A DNA stretch of 64,000 nucleotides from JAJRAG01 sp050010535 (lineage in GTDB: Archaea; Thermoplasmatota; Thermoplasmata; Methanomassiliicoccales; JACIVX01): positions 10,950-74,949 of the forward strand of contig JBEKKT010000003.1 in the NCBI GenBank assembly GCA_050010535.1. Reading direction: 5' to 3'. This document shows, piece after piece, positions 1-9,232 of the stretch; the first letter of the stretch is position 1; the number at the start of each line of letters is the position of its first letter. Made by a program: the position numbers and the translations under genes. The notes under the pieces are model-generated. The model was not told the origin of the DNA and did no database searches. It saw nothing but the letters and a program-made list of their open reading frames with translations.

Positions 1-6
1 ATCTTG

Positions 7-727
7 TCAGAGTGCCCGCATGGCACTCACCCTCATGACCTGCCTGATGCGGGGCAGCTCACGGAATAGGATCTGAGCAGGATCTATTATGTCCCACCTC
101 AAAGACAATGTGGCTTTCCAGTCTGGCCTCATCGCTTCGTCCAGTCTATAGCTGACGGTCCTCTAGTTAACAATGTTCCAGAAGGCGTCGACGAACTTGG
201 GCCGCAGATTCCTGTAATCAATGTAGTATGCATGCTCCCAGACATCCAAGACCAGCAGGATAGACATTCACGTTGTGTTTCTCGATCTGCATTATAAGCA
301 GGGGTTTCGTCTGCCTGCAGTATGCCAAGGCAGCCCAACCACATCCCTCGACGCTGTTAGCGACTTGATTAAACTCCTTCTTGAATCTGTCAAAACTCCC
401 GAACTCTCCGCCTATCTCATCTCCCAAGTAACCGCCGGGGGGGGGCGCCTCCACTTTCTCCAGCAGGAGCCATGTTCTCCAGAACAATGAATGAAGAAGA
501 TGTCCTCCGATGTGGAATGATAATTCCTTTAGCGTGGACTTCACATCGAAATCCAAACCGTCTTTCCTTGCCTTCTCCATTTTCTCCAATATCGCGTTGG
601 CGCCATTCAAACAGACGAGATGGTGTTTGTCGTGGTGTGTCGTCAGTGGTTCCTCCGAAATGATCGGCTCCAAGCCCTTGTACCCGTATCTCAGTTTTGG
701 AAGCGAGTGGGACTTCGTCGTTTTCAT
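7..727 (-). pseudogene. sod: Fe/Mn superoxide dismutase, broken
   Basis: The first 150 or so codons from the ATG at 727 read as an Fe/Mn superoxide dismutase: a metal-ligand region HHDKHH, the second ligand region GGHLLHSLFW and a GWAALAY segment. Near 255-262 the frame is lost. The remaining ligands (DVWEHAYYIDY) and the tail continue in another frame, and there a TAG at 163-165 stands where the family normally has Trp. A few residues after the YP segment are also missing. The last open codon before a stop is near 7. No intact enzyme can be made. The substitutions in conserved positions (for example LVCL after the first His cluster) suggest an aged pseudogene and not one sequencing slip. It is divergent from the korC-like gene. 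Confidence 0.85.
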
Positions 728-854
728 TTGATCACCTCTGACAAAACACCTGAGTTCCGCGTATGGCTTGATTTTGGAGGTGATGCTGACAAGGGACGAG
801 AATAGAAAAGGAGATTTAGTTGAATCTGGATAGGAGTCGCATTAGTGGTATGAG

Positions 855-1409
855 ATGACCATTTCGGTGCGTTTTGCTGGTATGGGTGGGCAAGGGATCT
901 TATTCTCGGGAATCGCACTCGCGCGGGCTGTCTCTCTCTACGAAAGGAGAGGAGGGAAGGAACTCTTTGCTGTTCAGACTCAGTCATATGGTCCCGAGGC
1001 CAGGGGTGGATCGTCTAAATGCGATGTCAAGATATCTGAGAATCGGGACTTCTATCCTTTTGTCACCGTCCCTGATTATCTTCTTCTGATGTCCCAACCG
1101 GCGTACGACAGGTTCATCGGCGTCTCGCACAAGGATACGTTGGTCGTCCTTGACGAGGACGCCGTGGAGGGGAGGCCCGATCTGCTCTACTATGAGATAC
1201 CAGCTACGAGAAAAGCAGAGGAGATGGGCAAAAGAATTGTCGCGAATGTGGTGATGCTTGGCGCCTTCATCGAGATCAGCAGGCTTGTGAGCAAGAAATC
1301 CGTACTCAGGGCTCTCGCTGACATCGCCCCGAAAGGTACCGAGACTCTCAACAAGAAGGCGTTCGAACTCGGCTCTTCGCTTGGCAAATCAGCAATTAAG
1401 GAAGACTAG
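855..1409 (+). CDS. korC: 2-oxoacid:ferredoxin oxidoreductase, gamma subunit
   Basis: This 184-residue protein has the family features of the gamma subunit of 2-oxoglutarate/2-oxoacid:ferredoxin oxidoreductases: an N-terminal glycine-rich GMGGQGI stretch and the QSYGPEARGG segment. The enzyme makes acyl-CoA and reduced ferredoxin from a 2-oxoacid in the cytoplasm. The alpha, beta and delta subunits are not next to it, since the upstream neighbour is a dead superoxide dismutase on the other strand, so it is an orphan here or the end of an operon split by rearrangement. An indolepyruvate oxidoreductase beta subunit is a possible alternative. The acdB-like gene downstream, on the same strand, would use the acyl-CoA product. 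Confidence 0.8.
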   Translation: MTISVRFAGMGGQGILFSGIALARAVSLYERRGGKELFAVQTQSYGPEARGGSSKCDVKISENRDFYPFVTVPDYLLLMSQPAYDRFIGVSHKDTLVVLDEDAVEGRPDLLYYEIPATRKAEEMGKRIVANVVMLGAFIEISRLVSKKSVLRALADIAPKGTETLNKKAFELGSSLGKSAIKED

Positions 1410-1541
1410 TTAGAAATAACCGGAGCCGACGAACAGTCCGAAATCACGATCCCTGGCTGCGAATCTAGTGACCGAACTCTCATCCTCGAGGAGAAAAGGT
1501 TAAATCCGCAATGCCATTGCAATTCCGTTGGAGGGACGCCA

Positions 1542-2213
1542 TTGGACCTAAGTTCAGCAAGAAGACAAGGGAGAAAGGGGCTCTCTGAGAGCGAGGTCAA
1601 GAGCCTTCTGAGGAGTCGCGGGGTCAAGACGACAGACTTCAGAGTACCGGAGAGGAGGGAGCTCGAATCGCTTGACGTCAAGTTCCCTGTCGCGGTCAAA
1701 GTGTGTTCCCCAGATATCCTTCACAAGACCGAACTCGGCGGAGTCTTCCTCAACGTAAAGGACAGAAAAGAGATGATCGCTAGGTACGACGAAATCAAGT
1801 CTAAGTTTCCCAAAGCATCGGTGCTCATCGAACCAATGGAGAAACCCGGCATCGAGGTGATAATAGGGCTATTCAAGGACCCAAATTTCGGTCTCAGCAT
1901 GATGTTCGGCATGGGTGGTGTGCTGACAGAGCTTTATAAGGATGTCTCTTTCCGCCTAGTGCCAATCAGCAGGCTAGATGCGGACGAGATGGTCAGTGAG
2001 ATCAAGGCCGAGAGAGTGTTCCGCGGGTTCAGGGGGATGATAGCAGATCGGGACGCCCTGCTCGAATTGCTGGTTGAGGTATCCTCACTCGGAAACGAGG
2101 TCAGAGACCACATAAACCAATTAGATCTCAACCCCGTCTTCGTGAGAGATGCCGATTGCGTGGTAGTGGATGCAAAACTGATTCTAGAGCCCTCGTGGTC
2201 TTTGCCACGATGA
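1542..2213 (+). CDS. acdB: ADP-forming acyl-CoA synthetase, beta subunit (ATP-grasp)
   Basis: This 223-residue ATP-grasp protein matches the separate beta subunit of archaeal ADP-forming acetyl-CoA synthetase. Visible hallmarks are the VKVCSPDILHKTELGGV segment near residue 50, MFGMGGVLTELYKD near 125 and DLNPVF near the C terminus. With the alpha subunit (found far away at 43867) it would convert acetyl-CoA, ADP and phosphate to acetate, CoA and ATP. The start is a TTG preceded by GGAGGG at 1530-1535, a good ribosome binding site at normal spacing. The nearby korC-like gene would supply acyl-CoA. The split of alpha and beta over 42 kb is seen in some other archaea. Confidence 0.85.
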   Translation: MDLSSARRQGRKGLSESEVKSLLRSRGVKTTDFRVPERRELESLDVKFPVAVKVCSPDILHKTELGGVFLNVKDRKEMIARYDEIKSKFPKASVLIEPMEKPGIEVIIGLFKDPNFGLSMMFGMGGVLTELYKDVSFRLVPISRLDADEMVSEIKAERVFRGFRGMIADRDALLELLVEVSSLGNEVRDHINQLDLNPVFVRDADCVVVDAKLILEPSWSLPR

Positions 2214-2266
2214 CTTTTATTTACATCAAACAACAATGAGAGCATACACGTGAGACGGTTGATCAC

Positions 2267-2665
2267 ATGGCGACCCGGGACGAGCTGGCAATAGAGTATT
2301 TCAAATGCACAAAAAGAGAGCGAGCAGTTTTCGAAGCGGGCATCAAGCTCGGTACAGTATATCATCAGTTCATCGGAACGCCTGTCAGCGCCTCCAACGT
2401 CGGAAGCCTGGAGAAGGCGATCGAGGAAGGCGTCAAGGTCCAGCCGTTCGTTGATGACGTGAAAGTGAAAATCGATCGGAAGTCTCTGAGGAAGAAGCGA
2501 AACGAATTCGACTACCAGTCTCTGACAGGCGCGATGTTGGACGTGAGAGTCAGGATTCGGGTCGAGAACGTCCGCGTCGTGGCCCGAATGAGATACGTCG
2601 AGGAGCTGAACTACCCTCTTATGTTCGTCGAGAAGATATCCGAGTCTCGACTGGGTGTTTTTTAA
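2267..2665 (+). CDS. mptD: Archaeal dihydroneopterin aldolase MptD (DUF372)
   Basis: The 132-residue protein carries the FEAGIKLGTVYHQFIGTP signature of the DUF372/MptD family, together with QPFVDDVKVKI, SLTGAMLDVRVRI and ELNYPLMF segments. MptD cleaves 7,8-dihydroneopterin to 6-hydroxymethyl-dihydropterin and glycolaldehyde in methanopterin or folate-type pterin synthesis. It is a small cytosolic protein of full family length. The ATG is at 2267. It stands alone between acdB and a THEP1-type NTPase, with no other pterin gene adjacent, although a FolC-type ligase occurs at 41.6 kb. Family assignment is from recognised motifs only. Confidence 0.8.
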   Translation: MATRDELAIEYFKCTKRERAVFEAGIKLGTVYHQFIGTPVSASNVGSLEKAIEEGVKVQPFVDDVKVKIDRKSLRKKRNEFDYQSLTGAMLDVRVRIRVENVRVVARMRYVEELNYPLMFVEKISESRLGVF

Positions 2666-2762
2666 AAAGCCACAAAGATAATTAGACAGAAACGCCATAT
2701 ATCTTTTTACAATTTCCGCGGTCGGGAATATTGCACGGCTTATTTGTGCTTTGGTGGCGAAG

Positions 2763-3308
2763 ATGAATAGGGGGATTAAGATTGGTATAACTGGTCTTCC
2801 TGGCGCCGGGAAGACCCACGCACTCCTCAAAGTCGTCGAGATGCTAGAGACCGACGATCTCAAGGTCGGAGGAATGATCACTGAACCTATCATCGAGGAC
2901 AACAAGCGGATTGGCTTCTATGTCATTGACTGGCAGACGAAGAAGAAGGCGGTCCTCGCTGACGTCACCATCCAAAGCAAGTTCATGGTTGGGAAGTTCG
3001 GCGTTGACCTTAACGCGCTTGACGACATTGGCGTGGCCGCCCTCACGAGAGCCTGCGAGCAGGCGGACGTCGTCGTTATCGATGAGGTGGGGAAGATGGA
3101 GGTTGAGAGCGAGAAGTTCGTCGTCGCGGTCAAGGCAGCCCTAGACGTCGACAAGCCAATCATTCTCACACTTCACAAGAAATCTCGGAACCCTTTGCTC
3201 CAGGACATAAGACGCAGAGATGACATACGGATCCTTGAGGTCACTCCGATCAACAGAAACCTCTTGCCGTACAAGATAATGAAGCTCATGAAAGGAGAGC
3301 TCTTGTGA
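2763..3308 (+). CDS. THEP1-type nucleoside triphosphatase
   Basis: A P-loop NTPase of 181 residues with Walker A GLPGAGKT at residues 11-18, a Walker B-like VVVIDEVGKME and the R-rich C-terminal third typical of THEP1/NTPase_1 proteins, which hydrolyse nucleoside triphosphates with broad specificity; the biological role is unknown. The ATG at 2763 is preferred because a TATA-like CTTATTT lies about 25 bases upstream, which fits a leaderless message. TTG at 2751 would add four residues. The stop overlaps the GTG start of trm1 by four bases, so the two are probably translated from one message. Confidence 0.85.
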   Translation: MNRGIKIGITGLPGAGKTHALLKVVEMLETDDLKVGGMITEPIIEDNKRIGFYVIDWQTKKKAVLADVTIQSKFMVGKFGVDLNALDDIGVAALTRACEQADVVVIDEVGKMEVESEKFVVAVKAALDVDKPIILTLHKKSRNPLLQDIRRRDDIRILEVTPINRNLLPYKIMKLMKGELL

Positions 3309-4411
3309 GCAAGATTCCCGACTCCATACAAATCGTGGAAGGCTCAACGAACCTGGTTGTCCCGCTCGTTCATTCGGCTAGAGGTCCGGGAAAGAGAATC
3401 GGCCGAGTGTTCTACAACGAGCAGATGGCGTTTAACCGCGATCTGACTATCATGGTGTTCAGAGCCCTTGATTTCGCAGGAAGAAAGGCTCTCGACAGCA
3501 TGGCAGGTACTGGAGCGAGAGGAGTCAGGGTTTCGAATGAAGTGGGAGAGGATTTCAAGTTCTACGTCAACGATAAGGACGTGGAAGCCTTCCGCTACAT
3601 CCAGAAGAACATAGAACTGAACGATTTGGACAACTGCCTGGCTGTGAACTCCGACATGAAGTGCCTGCTTTCTGAACACGCGTTCGACTACATAGACGTC
3701 GACCCTTTCGGCACGCCTGTTCCGTACGTCTCCGCCGCAGTCCAGGGGTGCAAAAGGAGAGGAATCCTTGGAATAACGGCGACAGACACGGCTCCGCTGG
3801 CGGGTACTCATCCTAAGAAATGCATCAGGAGATATGGTGCCAGACCGGTCAGGTGCTCTTTTGGCCACGAACTCGGGCTTAGGATATTGATTGGATACGT
3901 TGTGCGCAAGGCTGCCGAATTCGACAAAGGTGTCAGACCGATGCTTTGCTTCTACGCAGACCACTACTTCCGTATGTATCTGCGCCTACAGGAGGGCGCA
4001 GGGGAGGCAGACAAATCCCTCCATCAGCTCGGGTACGTTCAGTATGACCCCGAGACAGGCATTCGAAGCTGCTCCCTTGATCAATACCATAGCATGTCCT
4101 TTGGTCCGATTTGGGCCGGACCGCTCTATGACCGATCACTTCTAAGTTCGATGAATGCCAGCGAGGGATTAGCTAGAAGGGCGCGATGTGAGAAGTACCT
4201 TTCTCTGTGGAAGGAGGAGGTGGACGTTCCATATTTCTACGACAATGACGAAATCGCTTCGCTGCTTCACGCGTCCCCTCCGACGATGGAAAGGCTACTC
4301 GAGAAGATCAGGGAGGTAGGGCGAGCGTCGAGGACGCACTTCTCCCCGACAGGTTTCAAGACCGACCTCACTCTTGCGGAATTGATGGAAATCATGTCAG
4401 AGATCGTCTAA
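3305..4411 (+). CDS. trm1: tRNA (guanine26-N2)-dimethyltransferase
   Basis: The 368-residue protein is a full-length archaeal Trm1. It has the SAM-binding MAGTGARGVR motif near residue 60, a DVDPFGTPVPY catalytic motif near residue 131, and a C-terminal Trm1-specific region. It makes N2,N2-dimethylguanosine at tRNA position 26 using S-adenosylmethionine. Both tRNAs that can be read in this window were checked: tRNA-Cys has G at position 26, a possible substrate. The GTG start overlaps the stop of the THEP1-like NTPase (GTGA), so the two are translationally coupled. Confidence 0.92.
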   Translation: MSKIPDSIQIVEGSTNLVVPLVHSARGPGKRIGRVFYNEQMAFNRDLTIMVFRALDFAGRKALDSMAGTGARGVRVSNEVGEDFKFYVNDKDVEAFRYIQKNIELNDLDNCLAVNSDMKCLLSEHAFDYIDVDPFGTPVPYVSAAVQGCKRRGILGITATDTAPLAGTHPKKCIRRYGARPVRCSFGHELGLRILIGYVVRKAAEFDKGVRPMLCFYADHYFRMYLRLQEGAGEADKSLHQLGYVQYDPETGIRSCSLDQYHSMSFGPIWAGPLYDRSLLSSMNASEGLARRARCEKYLSLWKEEVDVPYFYDNDEIASLLHASPPTMERLLEKIREVGRASRTHFSPTGFKTDLTLAELMEIMSEIV

Positions 4412-4460
4412 ACGGCGACCAAACAGTTTATCTATTTCTCACATCATCCGAAGGTCTGGT

Positions 4461-5777
4461 GTGACTTTGCCAACACTCGCGATCATCGGCACTCAGTGGG
4501 GTGACGAAGGGAAGGGTAAGATCACCGACTTTCTCGCGGAGGATGCAGACGTCGTGGTGAGGTTCCAGGGCGGCACGAACGCAGGGCACACCATCTGCAT
4601 AGGCAACGAGGTCTTCAAACTCCATCTCCTACCGTCGGGAATCCTGCGGCGAGAGACAATAGCGGTCATTGGGAACGGCGTTGTGGTCGATCTCGAAGAG
4701 CTTCTGGAAGAAATCAAAACCGTGGAGGCAAGCGGAAGATCTGTAGGGGGTCTGAGAATCTCCGACAGAGCGAATGTCATCATGCCCTATCACAAGACCC
4801 TGGATGGGGCCGAGGAGAAATACCGAGGAGCAAAAGGAGTGGGAACCACGAGGCGCGGAATAGGACCCTGCTACTCTGACAAGATTTCAAGGTACGGCGT
4901 GCGCATCGGCGATATCGTCGACAAAGTGGCGTTAGAAGAGAAGGTCAAAATGATATACCCGATAAAAGAAGGATTAATCACGGCTTTCGGAGGCACCACT
5001 CAGGACACAATCGACAGAATCATCGAGAAGTTGACGTACTACGGCTCCGTGCTCGGGCAATACGTGACAGACACGGTAGTCCTAGTGAACGATGCCATCA
5101 AGAACGGCAAGAATGTTCTTTTCGAAGGCGCTCAGGGCACAATGCTCGACATCGACTTTGGAACCTATCCTTACGTGACATCGTCTAACTGCGTCGCTGG
5201 TGGAATCTGCACAGGGGCCGGAGTGCCGCCTTCGTCGATAAGAGAAGTAATCGGAGTGATGAAAGCCTACACCACAAGGGTCGGAAGCGGGCCTTTTGTG
5301 ACCGAGCTCCATGATGAGATTGGCGAGCACCTCCAGAGGAATGGTGGAGAGTACGGCACGACCACTGGAAGAGCCAGGAGATGCGGTTGGCTAGACCTCG
5401 TCGTTGTCAGGCACGCCTTGCGCCTGAGTGGGATCACTTCGCTTGCGATCACGAAGATCGATGTGCTGAACGGCATGAGGACTGTGAAGACCGCTACGGA
5501 ATATGAGATCGACGGAGAAAGAATCAAGGATTTCCCGGCGAGCATATCGAAGCTGAATAGGGCGAGACCGATCTACCAGGAGTTCGATGGGTGGAACGAC
5601 TGGAGCGAGGAGGATGTCGCCAAGGTCATCAGCGATGGGTACAAGGCGCTTCCTGCCAGGATGAAGAAGTACTTGAGGTTCATCTCCTTGAACGTCGGAG
5701 TTCCTGTCAGCATAGTCAGCATTGGACCGAAACGAGAAGAGACGATAGACCTCAGAAAGAAGAAGTGGAAGAGCTAA
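4461..5777 (+). CDS. purA: Adenylosuccinate synthetase
   Basis: This is a full-length 438-residue PurA. The N-terminal GTQWGDEGKGK P-loop-like motif, the QGGTNAGHT segment and the catalytic Asp and His within them are all present, as is the GTTRRGIGP loop. It joins IMP and aspartate with GTP hydrolysis to form adenylosuccinate, the committed step to AMP. The start is GTG at 4461, shortly after trm1, so it may belong to the same transcription unit. The 3' end overlaps the converging UbiD-family gene by four bases. Confidence 0.95.
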   Translation: MTLPTLAIIGTQWGDEGKGKITDFLAEDADVVVRFQGGTNAGHTICIGNEVFKLHLLPSGILRRETIAVIGNGVVVDLEELLEEIKTVEASGRSVGGLRISDRANVIMPYHKTLDGAEEKYRGAKGVGTTRRGIGPCYSDKISRYGVRIGDIVDKVALEEKVKMIYPIKEGLITAFGGTTQDTIDRIIEKLTYYGSVLGQYVTDTVVLVNDAIKNGKNVLFEGAQGTMLDIDFGTYPYVTSSNCVAGGICTGAGVPPSSIREVIGVMKAYTTRVGSGPFVTELHDEIGEHLQRNGGEYGTTTGRARRCGWLDLVVVRHALRLSGITSLAITKIDVLNGMRTVKTATEYEIDGERIKDFPASISKLNRARPIYQEFDGWNDWSEEDVAKVISDGYKALPARMKKYLRFISLNVGVPVSIVSIGPKREETIDLRKKKWKS

Positions 5778-7039
5778 GGCAATGAGGCCTTCTCGAAGCC
5801 CTCCGCCCCGATTGGCTTCGTGGCGTCCATGCCCACTTTCGAGGTCAGTTCGTTCGAGCTCGGGTCCAGAGACGATCCAGCAGCGTTTTCGATCACCACG
5901 AGACCTCTGCTGGCCTGGAATCTGGTCGCAACGGCCCACTCCACATCCTGGTCATTGTACACATCGATATCCTTGTCAACGATAGTCACCTTCTTCATCG
6001 ATGGGTGACCTGTGAACGCAGCCATGATCGCGTTGATCCCGTCCCCCTCCTTGTTCTTCGTTATCGACACCACGCCGTGCAACCAGCAACATCCGCCTTC
6101 GGTCAGTCTGACATTGTGAACGGCAGGAACGACCTGACTGACCGTTCTGTAGATAAGCGGCTCTCGAGGAAGCCCCATCAGCAAGTAGTGTTCGACACTT
6201 CCCGGGAGCACTATGTGAAAGACCGGATCCTGTGCATGATAGATCCTATCGATTTCCACCACGGGCTGCATTCTTTTCTTATCGTAGGTTCCCGTGATGT
6301 CGACGAAGGGGCCCTCCTCCACCATGCTCGAAGTGATCCTTCCCTCCAGGACGAACTCGGAATAGGCTGGAACGAAGATGCCGCTCCTTGTCCTCGCCAC
6401 CTGGACCGGTTCCCCCAATGTCGACTGCCTCAACGAGCTGGCGATTTCCATCTCATCCTGGTTGTACTCAAGGGAAGTTGCCGCGGCAAGAAGAATCGAC
6501 GGACACACACCTATGCAGAACGCGACGGGGAGATCCTTACCTTCAGCGATGCTGGACCTGTACATCATGTAAAGATGCCTTGGAACGAGGCGGATGGCGA
6601 ATCTGCAGTCGTCAAGCAGCATTAGTCGGTGGAGCGAGAGATTCCTCTTACCTCCGAATTCTGAGGCCGCTACTGCTGACGTGACATACCTGCCGGCGTC
6701 TCCTTTGAACAGTCTGGGAATCGGTAGTTCTCTCAGATCAAAGTCCTCTTTCACATGATCGAGGAACTGAGGTCTATCGATCTCCGTCGGCTTGGTGGGA
6801 TGCGAAATTGCATGGAGCATCTTCTTGGCAATCTCATTCTTCGCTATGTGAAAGTAAGATGAAATTCGTTCCCTGTCGCTCCAGAGATTCCCCACGGCCT
6901 CGTAGCCGTTCAAATTCATGAACATGAACGGCGTGGTAGGACGCTCGGACAGAATTCTTGCCACGCCATACTCCAGCGGGACCTCTTTATCTACTATGGA
7001 GACGCCTTTCATGCTCGAGACAATGCTCCTCACAGACAT
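5774..7039 (-). CDS. UbiD-family decarboxylase, probable anhydromevalonate phosphate decarboxylase
   Basis: The 421-residue protein is a UbiD-family decarboxylase: the family core includes the GEPVQVARTRSG, IVLPGSVEHYLLMGLPRE and IENAAGSSLDPSS regions. UbiD enzymes use prenylated FMN made by a UbiX partner, which is not in this window. In many archaea the UbiD homologue decarboxylates trans-anhydromevalonate 5-phosphate in the modified mevalonate pathway for isoprenoid lipids. That assignment is a plausible inference from lineage, not proof, and an aromatic-acid decarboxylase is the alternative. The gene is monocistronic, divergent from gltX. Confidence 0.75.
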   Translation of the reverse strand: MSVRSIVSSMKGVSIVDKEVPLEYGVARILSERPTTPFMFMNLNGYEAVGNLWSDRERISSYFHIAKNEIAKKMLHAISHPTKPTEIDRPQFLDHVKEDFDLRELPIPRLFKGDAGRYVTSAVAASEFGGKRNLSLHRLMLLDDCRFAIRLVPRHLYMMYRSSIAEGKDLPVAFCIGVCPSILLAAATSLEYNQDEMEIASSLRQSTLGEPVQVARTRSGIFVPAYSEFVLEGRITSSMVEEGPFVDITGTYDKKRMQPVVEIDRIYHAQDPVFHIVLPGSVEHYLLMGLPREPLIYRTVSQVVPAVHNVRLTEGGCCWLHGVVSITKNKEGDGINAIMAAFTGHPSMKKVTIVDKDIDVYNDQDVEWAVATRFQASRGLVVIENAAGSSLDPSSNELTSKVGMDATKPIGAEGFEKASLP

Positions 7040-7166
7040 GCGAATGTAATCGCCGAGGCGGATATATTAACCCTGCACAGACAGGCTGCAAGACAACGAA
7101 GGCGCACACCTGTCGGACAATGGTCGAGAAGAAAGCTAATATAATGAGATAGGCGATGGCCATGCA

Positions 7167-8864
7167 ATGTCCGGCGGACACATGGAGGAGGTAATCAAGA
7201 AGTACGCCCTCCAGAACGCTGTTCTCTATGGAGGAAAGGCGAACGCGAAGGCCGTAGTAGGCAAGGTTCTGGCAGAAGACCCGGAAATGAGGCCCAAGGG
7301 CAGAGAGATCACTTCAATGGCCGACGATATCGTGAAACGGATCAACGCCATTCCCGCGGAAGAGCAGCGCAAGATGCTTGAGAACATCGATGCATCCATG
7401 CTGAAAAAGGACAAGGTCGAGAGAACCCACGTTCTCCCGGACCTTCCGGATGTCGTGAAAGGTGAGGTCGTGATGCGATTTGCTCCAGGACCATCAGGTC
7501 CTCTCCATATAGGGCATACGAGGGTAGCGATCCTAAACGATGAGTATGTCAAGAGATACGACGGGGAGTTCGTCAACAGAATTGAGGATACAAATCCTGA
7601 GAGGATAGACCCCGATGCATATCGCACAATCCCGGAGGACCTGACGTGGCTTGGTGTCAAGGTCCACAGGTTGGTCATCCAGACGGACCGATTCCAACTC
7701 TACTACGACATCGCCCGCCAACTTGTCGACATGGGGAAGGCGTACGTCTGCAAGTGTGCCGTCGATGACTGGAGAAGGATGAAAGAAGAGAGCCGGGCTT
7801 GCCCTCACCGCGACAGGAGCATTGAGGAACAACAAGACGAGCTCGACAAGATGCTTGCGGGCGTCTACAAGGATGAGGAGGCAGTGCTGGTCATCAAGAC
7901 AGATCTTGACCATCCGAACCCTGCCATCAGGGATTTCGTTGGTCTGAGGATCGTGAGCTCGGTTCCGCACCCCAGAACTGGAACGAGGTATTGTGCCTAT
8001 CCGATGATGAACTTCAGTGTCGCTATCGACGATCACTTCCTCGGGCTGACCCACGTGCTCAGGGGAAAGGACCACCTGAACAACACCATTAGACAAGAAT
8101 ACATCTTCAACTACTTCGGCTGGAAGAGACCATGGTATCATCACTACGGTCTCGTTACCATACCTGACACGATTCTCAAGACCTCAATCGTCGGCAAAGG
8201 TATCAAAAGCGGCGAGTACTCTGGTTGGGACGACGTCCGTCTAGGTACCGTCAGGACGATGAAGAGAAGGGGCATCACCCCTGAGGCAATACGCGAGTAC
8301 TGGGTCGACGTTGGTATGAAAGAGGTGGATATACAATTTTCCTGGGATACTCTGTACGCCTTCAACAAGCGACAGATCGACTCCGAGGCGGACAGATACT
8401 TCTTTGTGTGTGACCCCGTCCCAATCTACATCTACGGCATCGAGGAACTGGAATCGTATGCTCCCTTACACCCAGACCACCCAGAGAGGGGTGTCAGGAG
8501 GTTGAGACTCCTCGGTAGCCCAATACGGATCATGGTCAATCGGGATGATTTCAACACCTTCAGGGAGCGATGCAAGATCCGCCTGAAGGACCTGTGCAAT
8601 CTCGAGATGGTAGGCGGCAAGGCCACATTCATTGGCAATGACTTGTCGATACTGAAGGACAAGGACCGAGTGCGCATAATCCACTGGGTGCCTGAAGCCT
8701 CAATGGAGGCCGTAGTGATGATGCCCGACGGTGAGAACAGAAAAGGGCTGGTCGAACCTGTACCAAATTCTGAGATCGGGAAGGTCGTCCAGTTCGAGAG
8801 ATTCGGATTCGCCAGGATCGAAGAGACGCATCCAGTCCTTAGGGCTGTCTTCACTCAGAACTAG
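7167..8864 (+). CDS. gltX: Glutamyl-tRNA synthetase (archaeal type)
   Basis: Full-length archaeal GluRS (565 residues) with an N-terminal archaeal extension of about 95 residues, the HIGH motif as HIGHTRVAI, and the archaeal/eukaryotic-type beta-barrel anticodon domain at the C terminus. It charges tRNA-Glu, and perhaps tRNA-Gln for later amidation. The second class I signature is unusual: the usual S-K of the KMSKS-equivalent loop reads TSIVGKG, so the expected lysine is shifted or replaced. The nearby EYSGWDDVRLGT segment is normal. The gene begins 127 bases from the divergent decarboxylase gene. Confidence 0.92.
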   Translation: MSGGHMEEVIKKYALQNAVLYGGKANAKAVVGKVLAEDPEMRPKGREITSMADDIVKRINAIPAEEQRKMLENIDASMLKKDKVERTHVLPDLPDVVKGEVVMRFAPGPSGPLHIGHTRVAILNDEYVKRYDGEFVNRIEDTNPERIDPDAYRTIPEDLTWLGVKVHRLVIQTDRFQLYYDIARQLVDMGKAYVCKCAVDDWRRMKEESRACPHRDRSIEEQQDELDKMLAGVYKDEEAVLVIKTDLDHPNPAIRDFVGLRIVSSVPHPRTGTRYCAYPMMNFSVAIDDHFLGLTHVLRGKDHLNNTIRQEYIFNYFGWKRPWYHHYGLVTIPDTILKTSIVGKGIKSGEYSGWDDVRLGTVRTMKRRGITPEAIREYWVDVGMKEVDIQFSWDTLYAFNKRQIDSEADRYFFVCDPVPIYIYGIEELESYAPLHPDHPERGVRRLRLLGSPIRIMVNRDDFNTFRERCKIRLKDLCNLEMVGGKATFIGNDLSILKDKDRVRIIHWVPEASMEAVVMMPDGENRKGLVEPVPNSEIGKVVQFERFGFARIEETHPVLRAVFTQN

Positions 8865-8873
8865 TGAACTGGA

Positions 8874-9192
8874 CTAGATTCCGCTAAGGATGAAGTGAGC
8901 CACACCTCCCGGGGCGAATGAGAGGATGATCAATCCGGTTGTGACCTTGAGGGCGTCCTTTAGAAAGAATTCTTTGACCATCACGGTGAAGGCTGCTATG
9001 CACGGAACGTAGGTCGCCATAATGAGGGGAAAACGAAAAGCTGGTCTGCCATGAGGACGACGGACAATTCCGTCGTTCCGAACAAAAGGACGAGCATCTG
9101 GATGGACATTTCTTTTCTAAAGGATACCAAAGACAAGGGCGATGTTTCGGCACTCCTAAATCACTCTGAAGAAGTCGAACCCCTTTAAGCAA
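8874..9192 (-). pseudogene. feoB: FeoB ferrous-iron transporter, C-terminal remnant
   Basis: No long open frame exists here, but reading the minus strand across frames recovers the C-terminal membrane part of a FeoB-like transporter. In order the pieces are ALVFGIL, RKEMSIQMLVLLFGTTEL, ADQLFVFP, IMATYVPCIAAF and VMVKEFFLKDALKVT, ending in LSGI and a stop at 8874-8876. At least two frame changes are needed, one near 9120 and one near 9033. The GTPase domain is missing altogether. It is a decayed remnant between gltX and a radical SAM gene. A second metal/oxygen-related dead gene (superoxide dismutase) lies 8 kb away. Confidence 0.6.
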
Positions 9193-9232
9193 TGGAGCCT
9201 GCCACGGACTCCAGGACCGCTTTGGGATTGGG

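Noticed and set aside
1934..2905. A 323-codon minus-strand frame opposite acdB, mptD and the NTPase
   Set aside because: It runs opposite three clearly recognised genes, has unnatural composition and matches no family pattern.
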